The translations under genes and the position numbers were made by a program. A DNA stretch of 64,000 nt from JBPEWY01 sp965224095 (GTDB taxonomy: Bacteria > Bacteroidota > Bacteroidia > Flavobacteriales > Flavobacteriaceae): positions 992,001 through 1,056,000 of the forward strand of contig OZ245039.1 in the NCBI GenBank assembly GCA_965224095.1, in the 5' to 3' direction. Shown here one piece after another: positions 43,716-53,149 of this stretch. Within the stretch, counting starts at the first letter, position 1, and each line of letters starts with the position of its first letter. Under the pieces are notes generated by a model, which worked only from the letters and a program-made list of their open reading frames with translations, made no database searches and had not been told where the DNA came from.

Positions 43716-45923
43716 ATGATAACAGAAGCTGCCTTAGAGCAAGAGCGCAAAGAACTCAAAAGACAATACAAGGAACTTCTTCGAATTAGCTATCAAATTT
43801 TATCCAAAAAAGATAAAGAACTAATTCGAAGTGCTTTTGATGTGGCTGTCGATGCTCATAAAGACCAGCGCAGAAAATCGGGAGAAGCTTATATTTTCCA
43901 TCCCCTTGCCGTAGCTAAAATAGTAGCTTCCGAAATAGGCCTTGATGCAACCTCCATAGCAGCTGCTCTTCTTCACGATGTAGTGGAAGATACCGAGTAT
44001 ACACTGGAAGACATTGAAAGGATGTTTGGTGAAACCATCGCGCGGATTGTAGACGGGCTTACAAAAATTTCCAATTTGAGTACGGAAAAGGACATCTCGC
44101 TTCAAGCCGAGAATTTCCGAAAAATGCTCCTTACCCTCAACGACGATGTTCGTGTTATTATTATTAAAATAGCCGATCGCCTGCACAATATGCAGACCAT
44201 GGATTCCATGCCTGAGCACAAGCAGGTTAAAATTGCTTCGGAAACCCTGTATATTTATGCTCCTCTGGCACACAGAATAGGGCTTTACAATATAAAAACA
44301 GAGCTGGAAGACCTCGGGTTGAAGTACACGGAACCGGATGTGTACAACGACATTCTAAGCAAGGTGGAAGAAAGTAAGGAAGAGCAGGAGGCATATATAC
44401 GTTCTTTCACCAATGTTATTGAAGAAAGTCTTAATACGGAAGGGCTTAATTATGCAATCAAAGGCCGTACAAAGTCTATTTTCTCCATTCGTCGTAAAAT
44501 GAAAGTTCAAAATGTGAGCTATGATGAAGTATACGACAAATTTGCGATCCGGATCATATATAAGTCTGACGCTGCCAATGAAAAATTTCTTGCCTGGAAA
44601 ATATATTCTATAGTAACAGATCATTTCAGACCCAACCCGGTTCGGTTAAGAGATTGGATATCGTCTCCCAAATCTACGGGGTATGAGGCACTGCATATAA
44701 CCGTGATGGGGCCTAAAGGTCGCTGGGTAGAAGTACAGATACGCAGTGAACGCATGCATGAAATAGCCGAAAAAGGTTATGCGGCCCATTTTAAATACAA
44801 ACATGGCGCTCAGCAGGAAATAGGTATTGAAGAGTGGTTAAACCGTTTGCAGGATGCTCTGGAAAATTCGGAATCCAGTGCTGTTGATTTTGTGGAGGAG
44901 TTTAAACTCAATCTGTATTCCAAAGAAATATTTGTATTTACTCCTAAAGGGGAATTGAAATCTCTACCCAAGGGAGCTACTCCGTTAGATTTTGCCTTCA
45001 GCATTCATACCGAAGTAGGCTTGCGAACCCGGGGTGCCAAGGTAAATGGTAAGTTAGTACCTCTCAGTCATGAGTTAAAAAGCGGAGATCAGGTAGAAAT
45101 TATTACTTCCGATAATGCCAAACCTAATTCTAACTGGCTGAATTATGCTACCACGGCCAGAGCTCGTTCAAAAATAAGGTCTTCTTTAAAAGAGGAAAGA
45201 AAAAATATTGCCGAAGATGGTAAGGAAATTTTAAGACGAAAACTCAAACAGTTAAAAATCTCATTAAACGAGAGAACCGTTAATGAGCTGGTTGGTTTTT
45301 TTAAGTTGAAAACCAGCCTGGATCTTTTTTACAGGGTTGGCATCGGAACCATTGACAACCCGATGCTTAAAGATTTTGCAGCATCACATAACAATGCCTT
45401 TATCAGTTTCTTTAAAAATAAGATTCGAAGAAACAGTCCGGCTCCGGAAATAGACAAGGAAGAAATCACTGCCAAATACGATATGTTGGTATTTGGAAAG
45501 GAAGAAGAAAAACTAAGTTATAAACTGGCCAATTGCTGCAATCCGATTCCCGGCGATAGCGTTTTTGGGTTCCTCAGTGTAAATGAGGGGATTAAGGTGC
45601 ATAAAAAAAACTGTCCCAATGCCATTTCTCTCCAGTCTAACTATGCATATCGTATTATTCAGGCTAAATGGATCGATTCTTCCCAGGAAGAATTTATGGC
45701 CGTTATTCAGTTGGGAGGGATTGACAATCTGGGATTGGTAAGCGATGTAACCAGTGTAATCTCAAACAATATGCACGTTAATATGAAAAATATAAGTTTT
45801 GATACTGACGATGGTATATTTTCCGGGAAGATCACCGTAGAGGTTAAGAACAAAACCATTCTCAAAAAACTAATTCAGAATCTTAAAAAAATTAATGGTA
45901 TTGATAAAGTAACCCGAATTTAA
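43716..45923 (+). CDS. RelA/SpoT (p)ppGpp synthetase/hydrolase
   Basis: The 735-residue protein has all four domains of long RSH enzymes. The hydrolase HD domain contains H87-D88 in LLHDVVEDTEY and the region HPLAVAKIVASE. The synthetase domain lies near 230-340 (STGYEALHITVMGP). A TGS domain lies near 395-455 (FVFTPKGELKSLPKGATPLDFAFSIH) and an ACT domain at the end. Since the HD motif is intact it is probably bifunctional, and it is the only RSH gene in the window. Directly followed by the fur-like gene. Confidence 0.95.
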   Translation: MITEAALEQERKELKRQYKELLRISYQILSKKDKELIRSAFDVAVDAHKDQRRKSGEAYIFHPLAVAKIVASEIGLDATSIAAALLHDVVEDTEYTLEDIERMFGETIARIVDGLTKISNLSTEKDISLQAENFRKMLLTLNDDVRVIIIKIADRLHNMQTMDSMPEHKQVKIASETLYIYAPLAHRIGLYNIKTELEDLGLKYTEPDVYNDILSKVEESKEEQEAYIRSFTNVIEESLNTEGLNYAIKGRTKSIFSIRRKMKVQNVSYDEVYDKFAIRIIYKSDAANEKFLAWKIYSIVTDHFRPNPVRLRDWISSPKSTGYEALHITVMGPKGRWVEVQIRSERMHEIAEKGYAAHFKYKHGAQQEIGIEEWLNRLQDALENSESSAVDFVEEFKLNLYSKEIFVFTPKGELKSLPKGATPLDFAFSIHTEVGLRTRGAKVNGKLVPLSHELKSGDQVEIITSDNAKPNSNWLNYATTARARSKIRSSLKEERKNIAEDGKEILRRKLKQLKISLNERTVNELVGFFKLKTSLDLFYRVGIGTIDNPMLKDFAASHNNAFISFFKNKIRRNSPAPEIDKEEITAKYDMLVFGKEEEKLSYKLANCCNPIPGDSVFGFLSVNEGIKVHKKNCPNAISLQSNYAYRIIQAKWIDSSQEEFMAVIQLGGIDNLGLVSDVTSVISNNMHVNMKNISFDTDDGIFSGKITVEVKNKTILKKLIQNLKKINGIDKVTRI

Positions 45924-45933
45924 TTTAATCTTT

Positions 45934-45941
45934 TACTTTTG
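45934..45941 (+). promoter_or_regulatory. -7 promoter element before fur-like gene
   Basis: TACTTTTG matches TAnnTTTG exactly and lies 27 bases before the ATG at 45969, in the 45-base gap after the relA/spoT gene. No TTG stands at the normal upstream distance, so support is partial. Confidence 0.4.
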
Positions 45942-45968
45942 TAACCGAAACACTCAGCATGCCTTGAT

Positions 45969-46412
45969 ATGGGGAACACTAAAAATCAGGAAATTGTTAA
46001 AAATGTTTTTACTGCCTTTCTGGAAGAAAACGGCCATAGAAAAACTCCGGAGCGGTATGCTATTCTCCAGGAAATTTACGACAGTGATGAACATTTTGAT
46101 ATAGAATCTCTCTATATCAAAATGAAAAATAAGAACTATCGTGTTAGCAGAGCTACCCTTTATAATACCATTGAACTTCTTTTAGAATCAGGTCTGGTAA
46201 GAAAACATCAATTTGGTAAGAATCAGGCGCATTATGAAAAGTCTTATTTCGATCGTCAACACGATCATGTTATCCTTACCGATACCGGTGAAGTCATGGA
46301 GTTCTGCGATCCCAGAATCCAATCGATAAAAAAAACCATAGAAGAGGTATTTAATATCGAGATTCACAATCATTCTTTATATTTTTACGGCACCAAAAAA
46401 CAAGACGACTAA
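45969..46412 (+). CDS. Fur family transcriptional regulator
   Basis: The 147-residue protein has the winged-helix DNA-binding domain (about 10-85; RKTPERYAILQEI, VSRATLYNTIELLLESGLVRK) and a dimerisation domain with the regulatory metal site HDHVILTDTGEVMEFCDP. It contains a single cysteine, C113, so the two CxxC structural zinc pairs of classic Fur and PerR are missing. Whether it senses iron, zinc or peroxide cannot be decided. It lies 21 bases before purA. Confidence 0.9.
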   Translation: MGNTKNQEIVKNVFTAFLEENGHRKTPERYAILQEIYDSDEHFDIESLYIKMKNKNYRVSRATLYNTIELLLESGLVRKHQFGKNQAHYEKSYFDRQHDHVILTDTGEVMEFCDPRIQSIKKTIEEVFNIEIHNHSLYFYGTKKQDD

Positions 46413-46433
46413 CTAACAACAGTAATCGACATT

Positions 46434-47705
46434 ATGGCGGTAGATTTACTACTCGGGCTTCAATGGGGAGATGAAGGAAAAGGAAAAATTGTAGATGTCC
46501 TCACAAAAAATTATGACATAATAGCCCGTTTTCAGGGAGGGCCTAATGCAGGGCACACCCTTGAATTTGACGGAATAAAACACGTTTTACATACAATACC
46601 ATCCGGGATTTTTCATGAAAATGCCATAAATGTTGTTGGAAACGGTGTGGTTATCGATCCTGTAATCTTTAAAAAGGAAATTGATAATCTAAAGCCATTT
46701 GGATTGGATATCCGGAAAAAACTTCTGATCTCCAGGAAGGCACATCTTATTCTTCCAACACACAGATTGCTGGATGCGGCCAGTGAAGCTGCTAAAGGCA
46801 AGGCAAAAATAGGCTCTACACTAAAAGGTATAGGACCTACGTATATGGATAAAACGGGTAGAAATGGAATTCGTGTGGGAGATCTTGAACTCCCTGACTG
46901 GAAAGACAAATACCGGACTCTTGCCAACAAGCACGAAGCCATGATTAAATTCTATAATGTTGATGTACAGTACAACTTATCTGAATTAGAAGAGGCTTTC
47001 ATAGAAGGAATTAAAACTCTCAAAACGCTTACTTTTATCGATAGTGAAGAATACCTCCATCAGGCCCAGAAGGCAGGAAAAAGTGTTTTGGCCGAAGGAG
47101 CTCAGGGTTCTTTACTGGATATAGATTTTGGCACCTATCCATTTGTTACTTCATCGAATACCACGGCAGCCGGTGCCTGTACCGGACTTGGTGTCGCTCC
47201 TAATAAAATAGGAGAAGTTTTAGGGATTTTTAAGGCGTATACCACCCGGGTGGGAAGCGGCCCCTTCCCTACAGAGCTATTTGATGAAGACGGAGCAACC
47301 ATGGGGCGGGTAGGACGAGAGTTTGGTGCCACCACCGGAAGAGCGCGTCGCTGCGGGTGGCTGGATCTTGTAGCACTGAAATATGCGGTTCAGATTAATG
47401 GGGTTACTCAGCTTATGATGATGAAAGCCGATGTATTAAGCGGGTTTAAAACTATTAAAGTTTGTACGGCATATAAATACCGAGGAGAAACCATATCTCA
47501 TTTACCCTATAATATTGAAGCTGCACAGGTAACCCCTGTTTATAAAGTTATGGATGGGTGGGATCAGGATTTAACCAAAATGGATCGTGCGCAACAACTT
47601 CCGGAAGCATTACTTCGTTATATCGATTTTCTGGAGAAAGAACTGGATGTGCCTATTCGGATCGTTTCGGTAGGTCCGGACAGGACCCAAACTATTCACA
47701 GATAA
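46434..47705 (+). CDS. purA: Adenylosuccinate synthetase
   Basis: PurA makes adenylosuccinate from IMP, aspartate and GTP, the first committed step to AMP. The 423-residue protein has the GTP loop GDEGKGK at residues 12-18 with catalytic Asp13, GNGVVIDP, KGIGPTYMDKTGR, EGAQGSLLDIDFGTYPFVTSS and GRVGREFGATTGRARRCGWLD. Length and motifs are complete. The position behind a Fur-family gene is common in Flavobacteriia. Confidence 0.97.
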   Translation: MAVDLLLGLQWGDEGKGKIVDVLTKNYDIIARFQGGPNAGHTLEFDGIKHVLHTIPSGIFHENAINVVGNGVVIDPVIFKKEIDNLKPFGLDIRKKLLISRKAHLILPTHRLLDAASEAAKGKAKIGSTLKGIGPTYMDKTGRNGIRVGDLELPDWKDKYRTLANKHEAMIKFYNVDVQYNLSELEEAFIEGIKTLKTLTFIDSEEYLHQAQKAGKSVLAEGAQGSLLDIDFGTYPFVTSSNTTAAGACTGLGVAPNKIGEVLGIFKAYTTRVGSGPFPTELFDEDGATMGRVGREFGATTGRARRCGWLDLVALKYAVQINGVTQLMMMKADVLSGFKTIKVCTAYKYRGETISHLPYNIEAAQVTPVYKVMDGWDQDLTKMDRAQQLPEALLRYIDFLEKELDVPIRIVSVGPDRTQTIHR

Positions 47706-47779
47706 TTTGTTTTGGCTTAAAAATTGTAAAGGCTATCCCAAAATCGTCTTAAATAAAAAGAGGCTTCTACAAAAAGCAT

Positions 47780-47787
47780 TATTTTTG
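47780..47787 (+). promoter_or_regulatory. -7 promoter element before OstA-like gene
   Basis: TATTTTTG fits TAnnTTTG and lies 16 bases before the TTG start of the OstA-like gene, in a 98-base gap after purA. A matching TTG upstream is not seen. Confidence 0.4.
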
Positions 47788-47803
47788 TCAAAACACTTTA
47801 TTC

Positions 47804-49498
47804 TTGAAAAAGTTTATCCATCTTATTTTCTTCCTCTTTTTTCTTATCCAGGGAGCATCTGCCCAGGAAAAGACACAAATTCTTATTCCCCATGGAGGTA
47901 ATTTTAACAAAGATGAAATAAAATATCCGGGAGCCAGTATTTTTAGTAAAGATCACAAACAGGTTCAATTTCAGCACGAAGGAGCAGATCTGTACTGCGA
48001 TCTGGCCGTTTTCTATCAAAAAGAAAATCGGGTCAAGGCATATGGTAATGTGCAGTTTCAGCAAGGCGATTCCCTGCAAATGCGAAGTGGTTATATAGAA
48101 TATGACGGCAATACGAAACTTGCCACCGCCAAAGAGCAGGTTCTCCTGATGAACCCGGATATGACACTAACCACGGAAATTTTATTTTTCGATCGCGCTC
48201 TGCAACAGGCTTATTATAATAACTTCGGTACCATACGGGATTCGGTGAATGTACTCACCAGTAAGGAAGGACGTTATTTTACCGATTCCAAAAAGTATCA
48301 GTTTTTAAGCGAGGTTACAATTACCCATCCGGATTACACCCTCAATTCTGCACAACTGGACTACTATACTACCTCCAAGCATGCCTATCTGTACGGTCCG
48401 TCAACCATTACGGGTAAGGACTATAAAGTATATTGCGAACGCGGCTATTACGACACACAGTTTGAAAATGGCTATTTCGTAAAAAATTCGAGAATCGATT
48501 ACAATAACAGAGAAATTTATGGAGATAGCCTGTACTTTGAAAAGGCTACCGAATTTGCTTCCGCCACAAATAATATTAAAGTACTGGATACTATTAATAA
48601 AGGCGTAATACGAGGGCATTATGCAGAAGTGTACAAGGCAAAAGACTCGGTTTTTATAACAAAAAGGGCGGTTGCCATAAACCTTATTGAAAAAGATTCC
48701 ATGTATATACACGGTGATACGTTAATGGTTACCGGAAAACCGGAGCACCGTATTTTAAAGGCCTATAGAAACTCCAGAATTTATAAAACGGATCTTAGCG
48801 GAAAGTGCGATTCTATTCATTTCGATCAAAAAACCGGTATAACACAATTAATTAAAGACCCCATATTGTGGTCAGGCGAAAATCAAATGACCGGCGACAG
48901 TATTTATTTAATTTCAAACGTAAAAACGGAAAAACTGGATTCCTTAAAAGTAATAAACAATGCTTTTATCATTCAGAAAGACACTTTGAGTAAGGACGGA
49001 TATAACCAGATTAAAGGTAAAGATCTTTTTGGTAAGTTCGTAGATAATGAGCTTACCTATGTAGACATTATTAAAAATACGGAAGTTATTTACTATATGT
49101 ATAATGATGATAATGAACTTATTGGTATCGATAAAACTATTTGCAGTGCTATTCGCATGACCATGGAAGACAATGAAATTCAGGATATCACTTTTTTTAC
49201 CAATGCAGACGGTGATATTTTTCCGGAGAAGGACTTTCCCGCCAATGCACGGCGATTACCCGGTTTTATTTGGCGTGGTGATGAGCGTATTGCTTCAAAG
49301 GAAGATATATTTGATGATGACGATAACAATATTTCACTAATCAGAATACGTGGAATTGACAACCCCATCGATATAGAAGCTGAGGAAGCGGAGCGCCAAA
49401 AAGAAGCCCCTTCCCAGGATCGCGAAAAGCGTTCAAAACCAAAGGCGGTTATTCCAAAAAACACTGCGAAACCCGTTCAAAAAAAGGACTCCGAATAA
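47804..49498 (+). CDS. OstA-like lipopolysaccharide transport protein
   Basis: The 564-residue secreted protein starts with a TTG directly before a clean signal peptide (KKFIHLIFFLFFLIQGASAQ), which supports that start; there is no nearby ATG. The body is a beta-jellyroll OstA/LptA-type domain repeated over about 60-480 (AYGNVQFQQGDSLQMRSGYIEYDG is typical), and a charged, Lys/Pro-rich C-terminal tail follows. It probably takes part in carrying LPS across the periplasm. It is longer than E. coli LptA (185), as usual in Bacteroidota. Confidence 0.85.
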   Translation: MKKFIHLIFFLFFLIQGASAQEKTQILIPHGGNFNKDEIKYPGASIFSKDHKQVQFQHEGADLYCDLAVFYQKENRVKAYGNVQFQQGDSLQMRSGYIEYDGNTKLATAKEQVLLMNPDMTLTTEILFFDRALQQAYYNNFGTIRDSVNVLTSKEGRYFTDSKKYQFLSEVTITHPDYTLNSAQLDYYTTSKHAYLYGPSTITGKDYKVYCERGYYDTQFENGYFVKNSRIDYNNREIYGDSLYFEKATEFASATNNIKVLDTINKGVIRGHYAEVYKAKDSVFITKRAVAINLIEKDSMYIHGDTLMVTGKPEHRILKAYRNSRIYKTDLSGKCDSIHFDQKTGITQLIKDPILWSGENQMTGDSIYLISNVKTEKLDSLKVINNAFIIQKDTLSKDGYNQIKGKDLFGKFVDNELTYVDIIKNTEVIYYMYNDDNELIGIDKTICSAIRMTMEDNEIQDITFFTNADGDIFPEKDFPANARRLPGFIWRGDERIASKEDIFDDDDNNISLIRIRGIDNPIDIEAEEAERQKEAPSQDREKRSKPKAVIPKNTAKPVQKKDSE

Positions 49499-49504
49499 TA
49501 CGAT

Positions 49505-50707
49505 ATGAAAAAAGCCGTGTCCGATTTTTTCAGGTATCAGGCGCAAACGTCACCACATCCTTTGGCCATGGAGATCTCCCATGCAAAAGGGTCGTATATT
49601 TTTGATATCAATCAAAAAGCCTATCTCGATTTTGTTGCGGGTGTTTCGGCATGTACGCTGGGGCACAGTCATCCCAAAATTATCAGTGCCGTAAAAAAGC
49701 AGCTGGAAAGCTATATGCATGTAATGGTATATGGCGAGTATATACAGGAGCCAGCCGTTGCCCTAACACGGGAATTAGCACAACATCTGCCGGAACCCCT
49801 TGAAACCACGTATCTGGTTAATTCCGGTACGGAAGCTATAGAAGGGGCTTTAAAACTTGCTAAAAAGGCTACCGGCAGAACAGAAATTATAGCAGCTTCT
49901 CATGCATATCACGGAAATACCATGGGTGCATTAAGCATTATGGGGTATGAAACCCGTAAAAAAGCCTTCAGACCGTTGATTCCCGGAGGAAAATTTATCC
50001 GTTTTAATAAGGAAGAAGATATTGCTCTTATTACGAGCAAAACGGCTGCCGTAGTCCTGGAAACCATACAGGGAGGGGCAGGTTTTATTCTTCCGGAAAA
50101 CGGATACTTACAAAAGGTGAGGAAGCGGTGTAAAGAAACCGGAACTTTATTGATATTGGATGAAATTCAGCCGGGATTTGGAAGAACAGGAGCAATGTTC
50201 GGCTTTCAGCATTATGGTGTAATTCCGGATATTTTAGTAATGGGAAAAGGTATGGGAGGCGGAATGCCCGTTGGTGCCTTTATGGCCTCCAGAGAATTAA
50301 TGTCCGAGTTAAGCGCCTCTCCAAAACTTGGTCATATTACAACATTCGGCGGGCATCCGGTGATAGCTTCCGCTTGTCTGGCTACCCTCCGGGAACTCAG
50401 CCAAACTGACCTTATTCCGGATGCTCTTAAAAAGGAAGCACGGTTCCGTTCGCTGCTTAAGCATTCCCTGATAAAGGAGATTCGCGGAAAAGGATTAATG
50501 CTCGCTCTTATTCTGGAAAATGAACATTACGTAAACGAGGTTATTTTTGAATGTCAAAATAATGGATTAATTCTTTTCTGGCTGCTTTTTGAACCGAAAG
50601 CTATTCGCATAACACCGCCATTAACCATTTCCGATTCTGAAATTGAACAAGGTTGTAATATCCTGTTAAAAGCACTCGATAAGGTTAAAAAAATGCATGT
50701 TAACTAA
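49505..50707 (+). CDS. Class III PLP-dependent aminotransferase
   Basis: The 400-residue enzyme is in the acetylornithine/ornithine aminotransferase group. It has YLDFVAGVSACTLGHSHP, VNSGTEAIEGALKLAKKATGR, the PLP motif LILDEIQPGFGRTG, and the Schiff-base lysine K248 in MGKGMGGGMP. The IQPGFGRTG wording (rather than VQTGIGRTG of ArgD) suggests another amino donor or acceptor. The exact substrate is open, and no arginine genes are nearby. It lies 6 bases after the OstA-like gene. Confidence 0.9.
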   Translation: MKKAVSDFFRYQAQTSPHPLAMEISHAKGSYIFDINQKAYLDFVAGVSACTLGHSHPKIISAVKKQLESYMHVMVYGEYIQEPAVALTRELAQHLPEPLETTYLVNSGTEAIEGALKLAKKATGRTEIIAASHAYHGNTMGALSIMGYETRKKAFRPLIPGGKFIRFNKEEDIALITSKTAAVVLETIQGGAGFILPENGYLQKVRKRCKETGTLLILDEIQPGFGRTGAMFGFQHYGVIPDILVMGKGMGGGMPVGAFMASRELMSELSASPKLGHITTFGGHPVIASACLATLRELSQTDLIPDALKKEARFRSLLKHSLIKEIRGKGLMLALILENEHYVNEVIFECQNNGLILFWLLFEPKAIRITPPLTISDSEIEQGCNILLKALDKVKKMHVN

Positions 50708-50791
50708 TTTGTTGATAACAATAACGATTTCTAAAGAAAATTAATTTTTGAAGCCCTAATTTTAATTACATAGAAATCTAATAGATTCGCT

Positions 50792-52192
50792 ATGCTTTTG
50801 AACTCTAATGAAAATGGCAACTTACCTTTGTCCAAATTTGAATCTATGCTTAAGACTAATGATGTCTATTTTTTTGATTCAGAGGACTTTGAACACATTA
50901 TCCATCACTACCTAAACAACGGGAAAGTATCCCTGGCCAAAAAGGCCATTAAAATAGGGCTGGGTCAGCATCCGGCTTCTGTGGAACTCCGTTTGTTACA
51001 GGTAGAAGTATTGGTTTTTGAAAATAAGTTTGATTTGGCCGACGGGTTACTCGATGAACTTCAGGAAATCGAAAGTTCTAATGAGGAAATTTATATACAG
51101 CGGGCAAATATCCTGTCAAAGCAGGATGAACATCACGCAGCAATCGAATTTCTTAAACTGGCACTGGCCGTTTCGGAAGATGTTGCGGATATCCATTCAC
51201 TCATTGGGATGGAATACCTGTTTTTGGAAGATTATGCCTCGGCTAAAGATTTTTTTATAAAGTGCCTCGAGGATGATCAGGAAGATTATACGGCGCTGTA
51301 CAATGTGATATACTGTTATGATTTTATGGAAGATCATGACGGTGCCATAGAATTTCTGAATATGTACATAGAAGGAAATCCGTATTCCGAAGTGGCCTGG
51401 CATCAGCTGGGGAAGCAATATATGGCTAAAAATATGTATCAGGAAGCGGTGGCTGCCTTTGATTTTGCCATTATTTCAGACGATTCTTTTATCGGTGCTT
51501 ATCTTGAAAAGGGAAAAGTTCTTGAAAAACTCAAGAAATATGAGGAGGCCATTGAAAATTATGAAATTACACTTACGCTCGACGATCCCACCTCTTTTGC
51601 GTTTTTAAGAATTGGCAGATGCCATGAAAAACTGGGGAATTTAGAGCTTGCTAAAAAACATTACTATCAAACAGTTCATGAAGATCCTTTATTAGATAAG
51701 GGTTGGTTGGCTATTACCGATTTTTATTTTAAACAAAGTAATTTTCAAAAAGCTTTGTATTATATAAATAAGGCCATTAGTATAGACACTGAAAATGTGC
51801 TTTACTGGAAACGGAGTGCAGAAATCAATAAAAAACTACACTTTTACGAGGAAGCCGATGTTGCATACAAAAGAGTTATAGAATTAGGGAATTACGAGCT
51901 TTACACCTGGACTTCCTGGTCGGATATCCTACAAAAACTGGGAGAATATAACGCTGCTATTCTTACGTTACTTCAGGCTTTGGAGTTTTATCCGGACAAC
52001 CATGAACTGGAATACCGATTGGCGGGCTTATATTATATGTCGGCAGAGGCTATTAAGGCAAAATACCATTTAAAAAATGCCTTGAGAAATAATTATTCGG
52101 AACACTTTATAATGGAAATCTTATTCCCTTCGGTTTTCGAAAGAAAATCGGTTAAGAATATAATAACAAGTTTTAAAAACACATCCGCTTAA
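50792..52192 (+). CDS. Tetratricopeptide repeat protein
   Basis: The 466-residue cytoplasmic protein has no signal peptide and is built almost wholly of TPR units, about ten of them, from residue 50 to 440; typical pieces are EEIYIQRANILSKQDEHHAAIEF and VAWHQLGKQYMAKNMYQEAVAAF. It probably serves as a protein-protein scaffold. The role is unknown, but this gene commonly precedes DUF368 genes and aroE in Flavobacteriia, as here. Confidence 0.88.
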   Translation: MLLNSNENGNLPLSKFESMLKTNDVYFFDSEDFEHIIHHYLNNGKVSLAKKAIKIGLGQHPASVELRLLQVEVLVFENKFDLADGLLDELQEIESSNEEIYIQRANILSKQDEHHAAIEFLKLALAVSEDVADIHSLIGMEYLFLEDYASAKDFFIKCLEDDQEDYTALYNVIYCYDFMEDHDGAIEFLNMYIEGNPYSEVAWHQLGKQYMAKNMYQEAVAAFDFAIISDDSFIGAYLEKGKVLEKLKKYEEAIENYEITLTLDDPTSFAFLRIGRCHEKLGNLELAKKHYYQTVHEDPLLDKGWLAITDFYFKQSNFQKALYYINKAISIDTENVLYWKRSAEINKKLHFYEEADVAYKRVIELGNYELYTWTSWSDILQKLGEYNAAILTLLQALEFYPDNHELEYRLAGLYYMSAEAIKAKYHLKNALRNNYSEHFIMEILFPSVFERKSVKNIITSFKNTSA

Positions 52193-52228
52193 ATTTGTAT
52201 ACTTTTGTCATTCTCTTGAAAACAAAGT

Positions 52229-53149
52229 ATGCAGAAACGATCTTCATTTGATTATTTAGTTGTTGCCCTGAAAGGTATGGCTATGGGAGCAGCCGATGTG
52301 GTTCCCGGCGTATCCGGAGGTACTATTGCCTTTATTTCGGGAATTTATGAAGAATTGATTGATAGTATTAACAGCATCAATCTCGACGCATTCAGGACTT
52401 TACTCAAAAAAGGAATTGCCCCGGCGTGGAAACAAATAAACGGAAACTTTCTTTTTTCACTTATTTTAGGAATTCTCATTAGTTTTTTTACCCTAATGCG
52501 CTTTGTAAAATGGATGCTGGAAAATTACCCCATACTGCTATGGGCTTTTTTCTTCGGATTGGTACTGGCCAGTATATTTTTCGTGGGAAAGCAAATTAAA
52601 AAGTGGACCGTAGGCGCTATAGTATCCTTTCTCGGCGGCGCGTTTATTGCGTATTATATAACTACCTTACCTCCGCTGGCAGCAAGTAGTAATAGTTTTT
52701 TTCTGTTTTTGGCAGGAGCATTAGCCATTTGTGCGATGATCCTTCCGGGAATATCCGGAGCTTTTATACTGGTACTTCTCGGTGCTTACCAAACCGTATC
52801 GGAAGCTACACACGATTTTGATTTTAAAACACTTGCCGTGTTGGCCGGGGGGGCCGTATTTGGCCTTTTGAGTTTTTCAAGAATTCTCAAATGGCTTTTT
52901 CGCCATTACGAAAACATTACGCTGGCACTTCTAACCGGATTTATTTTAGGATCGCTCAACAAGATCTGGCCATGGAAAGAAGTACTGGAATCCCAACTTA
53001 TTGGCGATAAAGAAATTGTAATAAAAGAACAAAGTATTTCACCATTTGCCTTTGAAGGAGACAATTATTTTACAATGGCGGTGGTGTTGGCCATTACGGG
53101 ATTCTTAACCATTTTTATCCTGGAAAAAATTTCAACTCAAAAGCATTGA
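52229..53149 (+). CDS. DUF368 membrane protein, first copy
   Basis: A 306-residue polytopic protein (about eight or nine membrane helices) with the DUF368 signature KGMAMGAADVVPGVSGGTIAFI near the N-terminus, repeated as a second-half motif ICAMILPGISGAFILVLLGAY near residues 169-190. The internal duplication suggests a transporter fold; recent work connects DUF368 proteins with undecaprenyl-phosphate flipping, a role that fits but is not shown here. It overlaps the second copy by 4 bases (ATGA). Confidence 0.92.
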   Translation: MQKRSSFDYLVVALKGMAMGAADVVPGVSGGTIAFISGIYEELIDSINSINLDAFRTLLKKGIAPAWKQINGNFLFSLILGILISFFTLMRFVKWMLENYPILLWAFFFGLVLASIFFVGKQIKKWTVGAIVSFLGGAFIAYYITTLPPLAASSNSFFLFLAGALAICAMILPGISGAFILVLLGAYQTVSEATHDFDFKTLAVLAGGAVFGLLSFSRILKWLFRHYENITLALLTGFILGSLNKIWPWKEVLESQLIGDKEIVIKEQSISPFAFEGDNYFTMAVVLAITGFLTIFILEKISTQKH

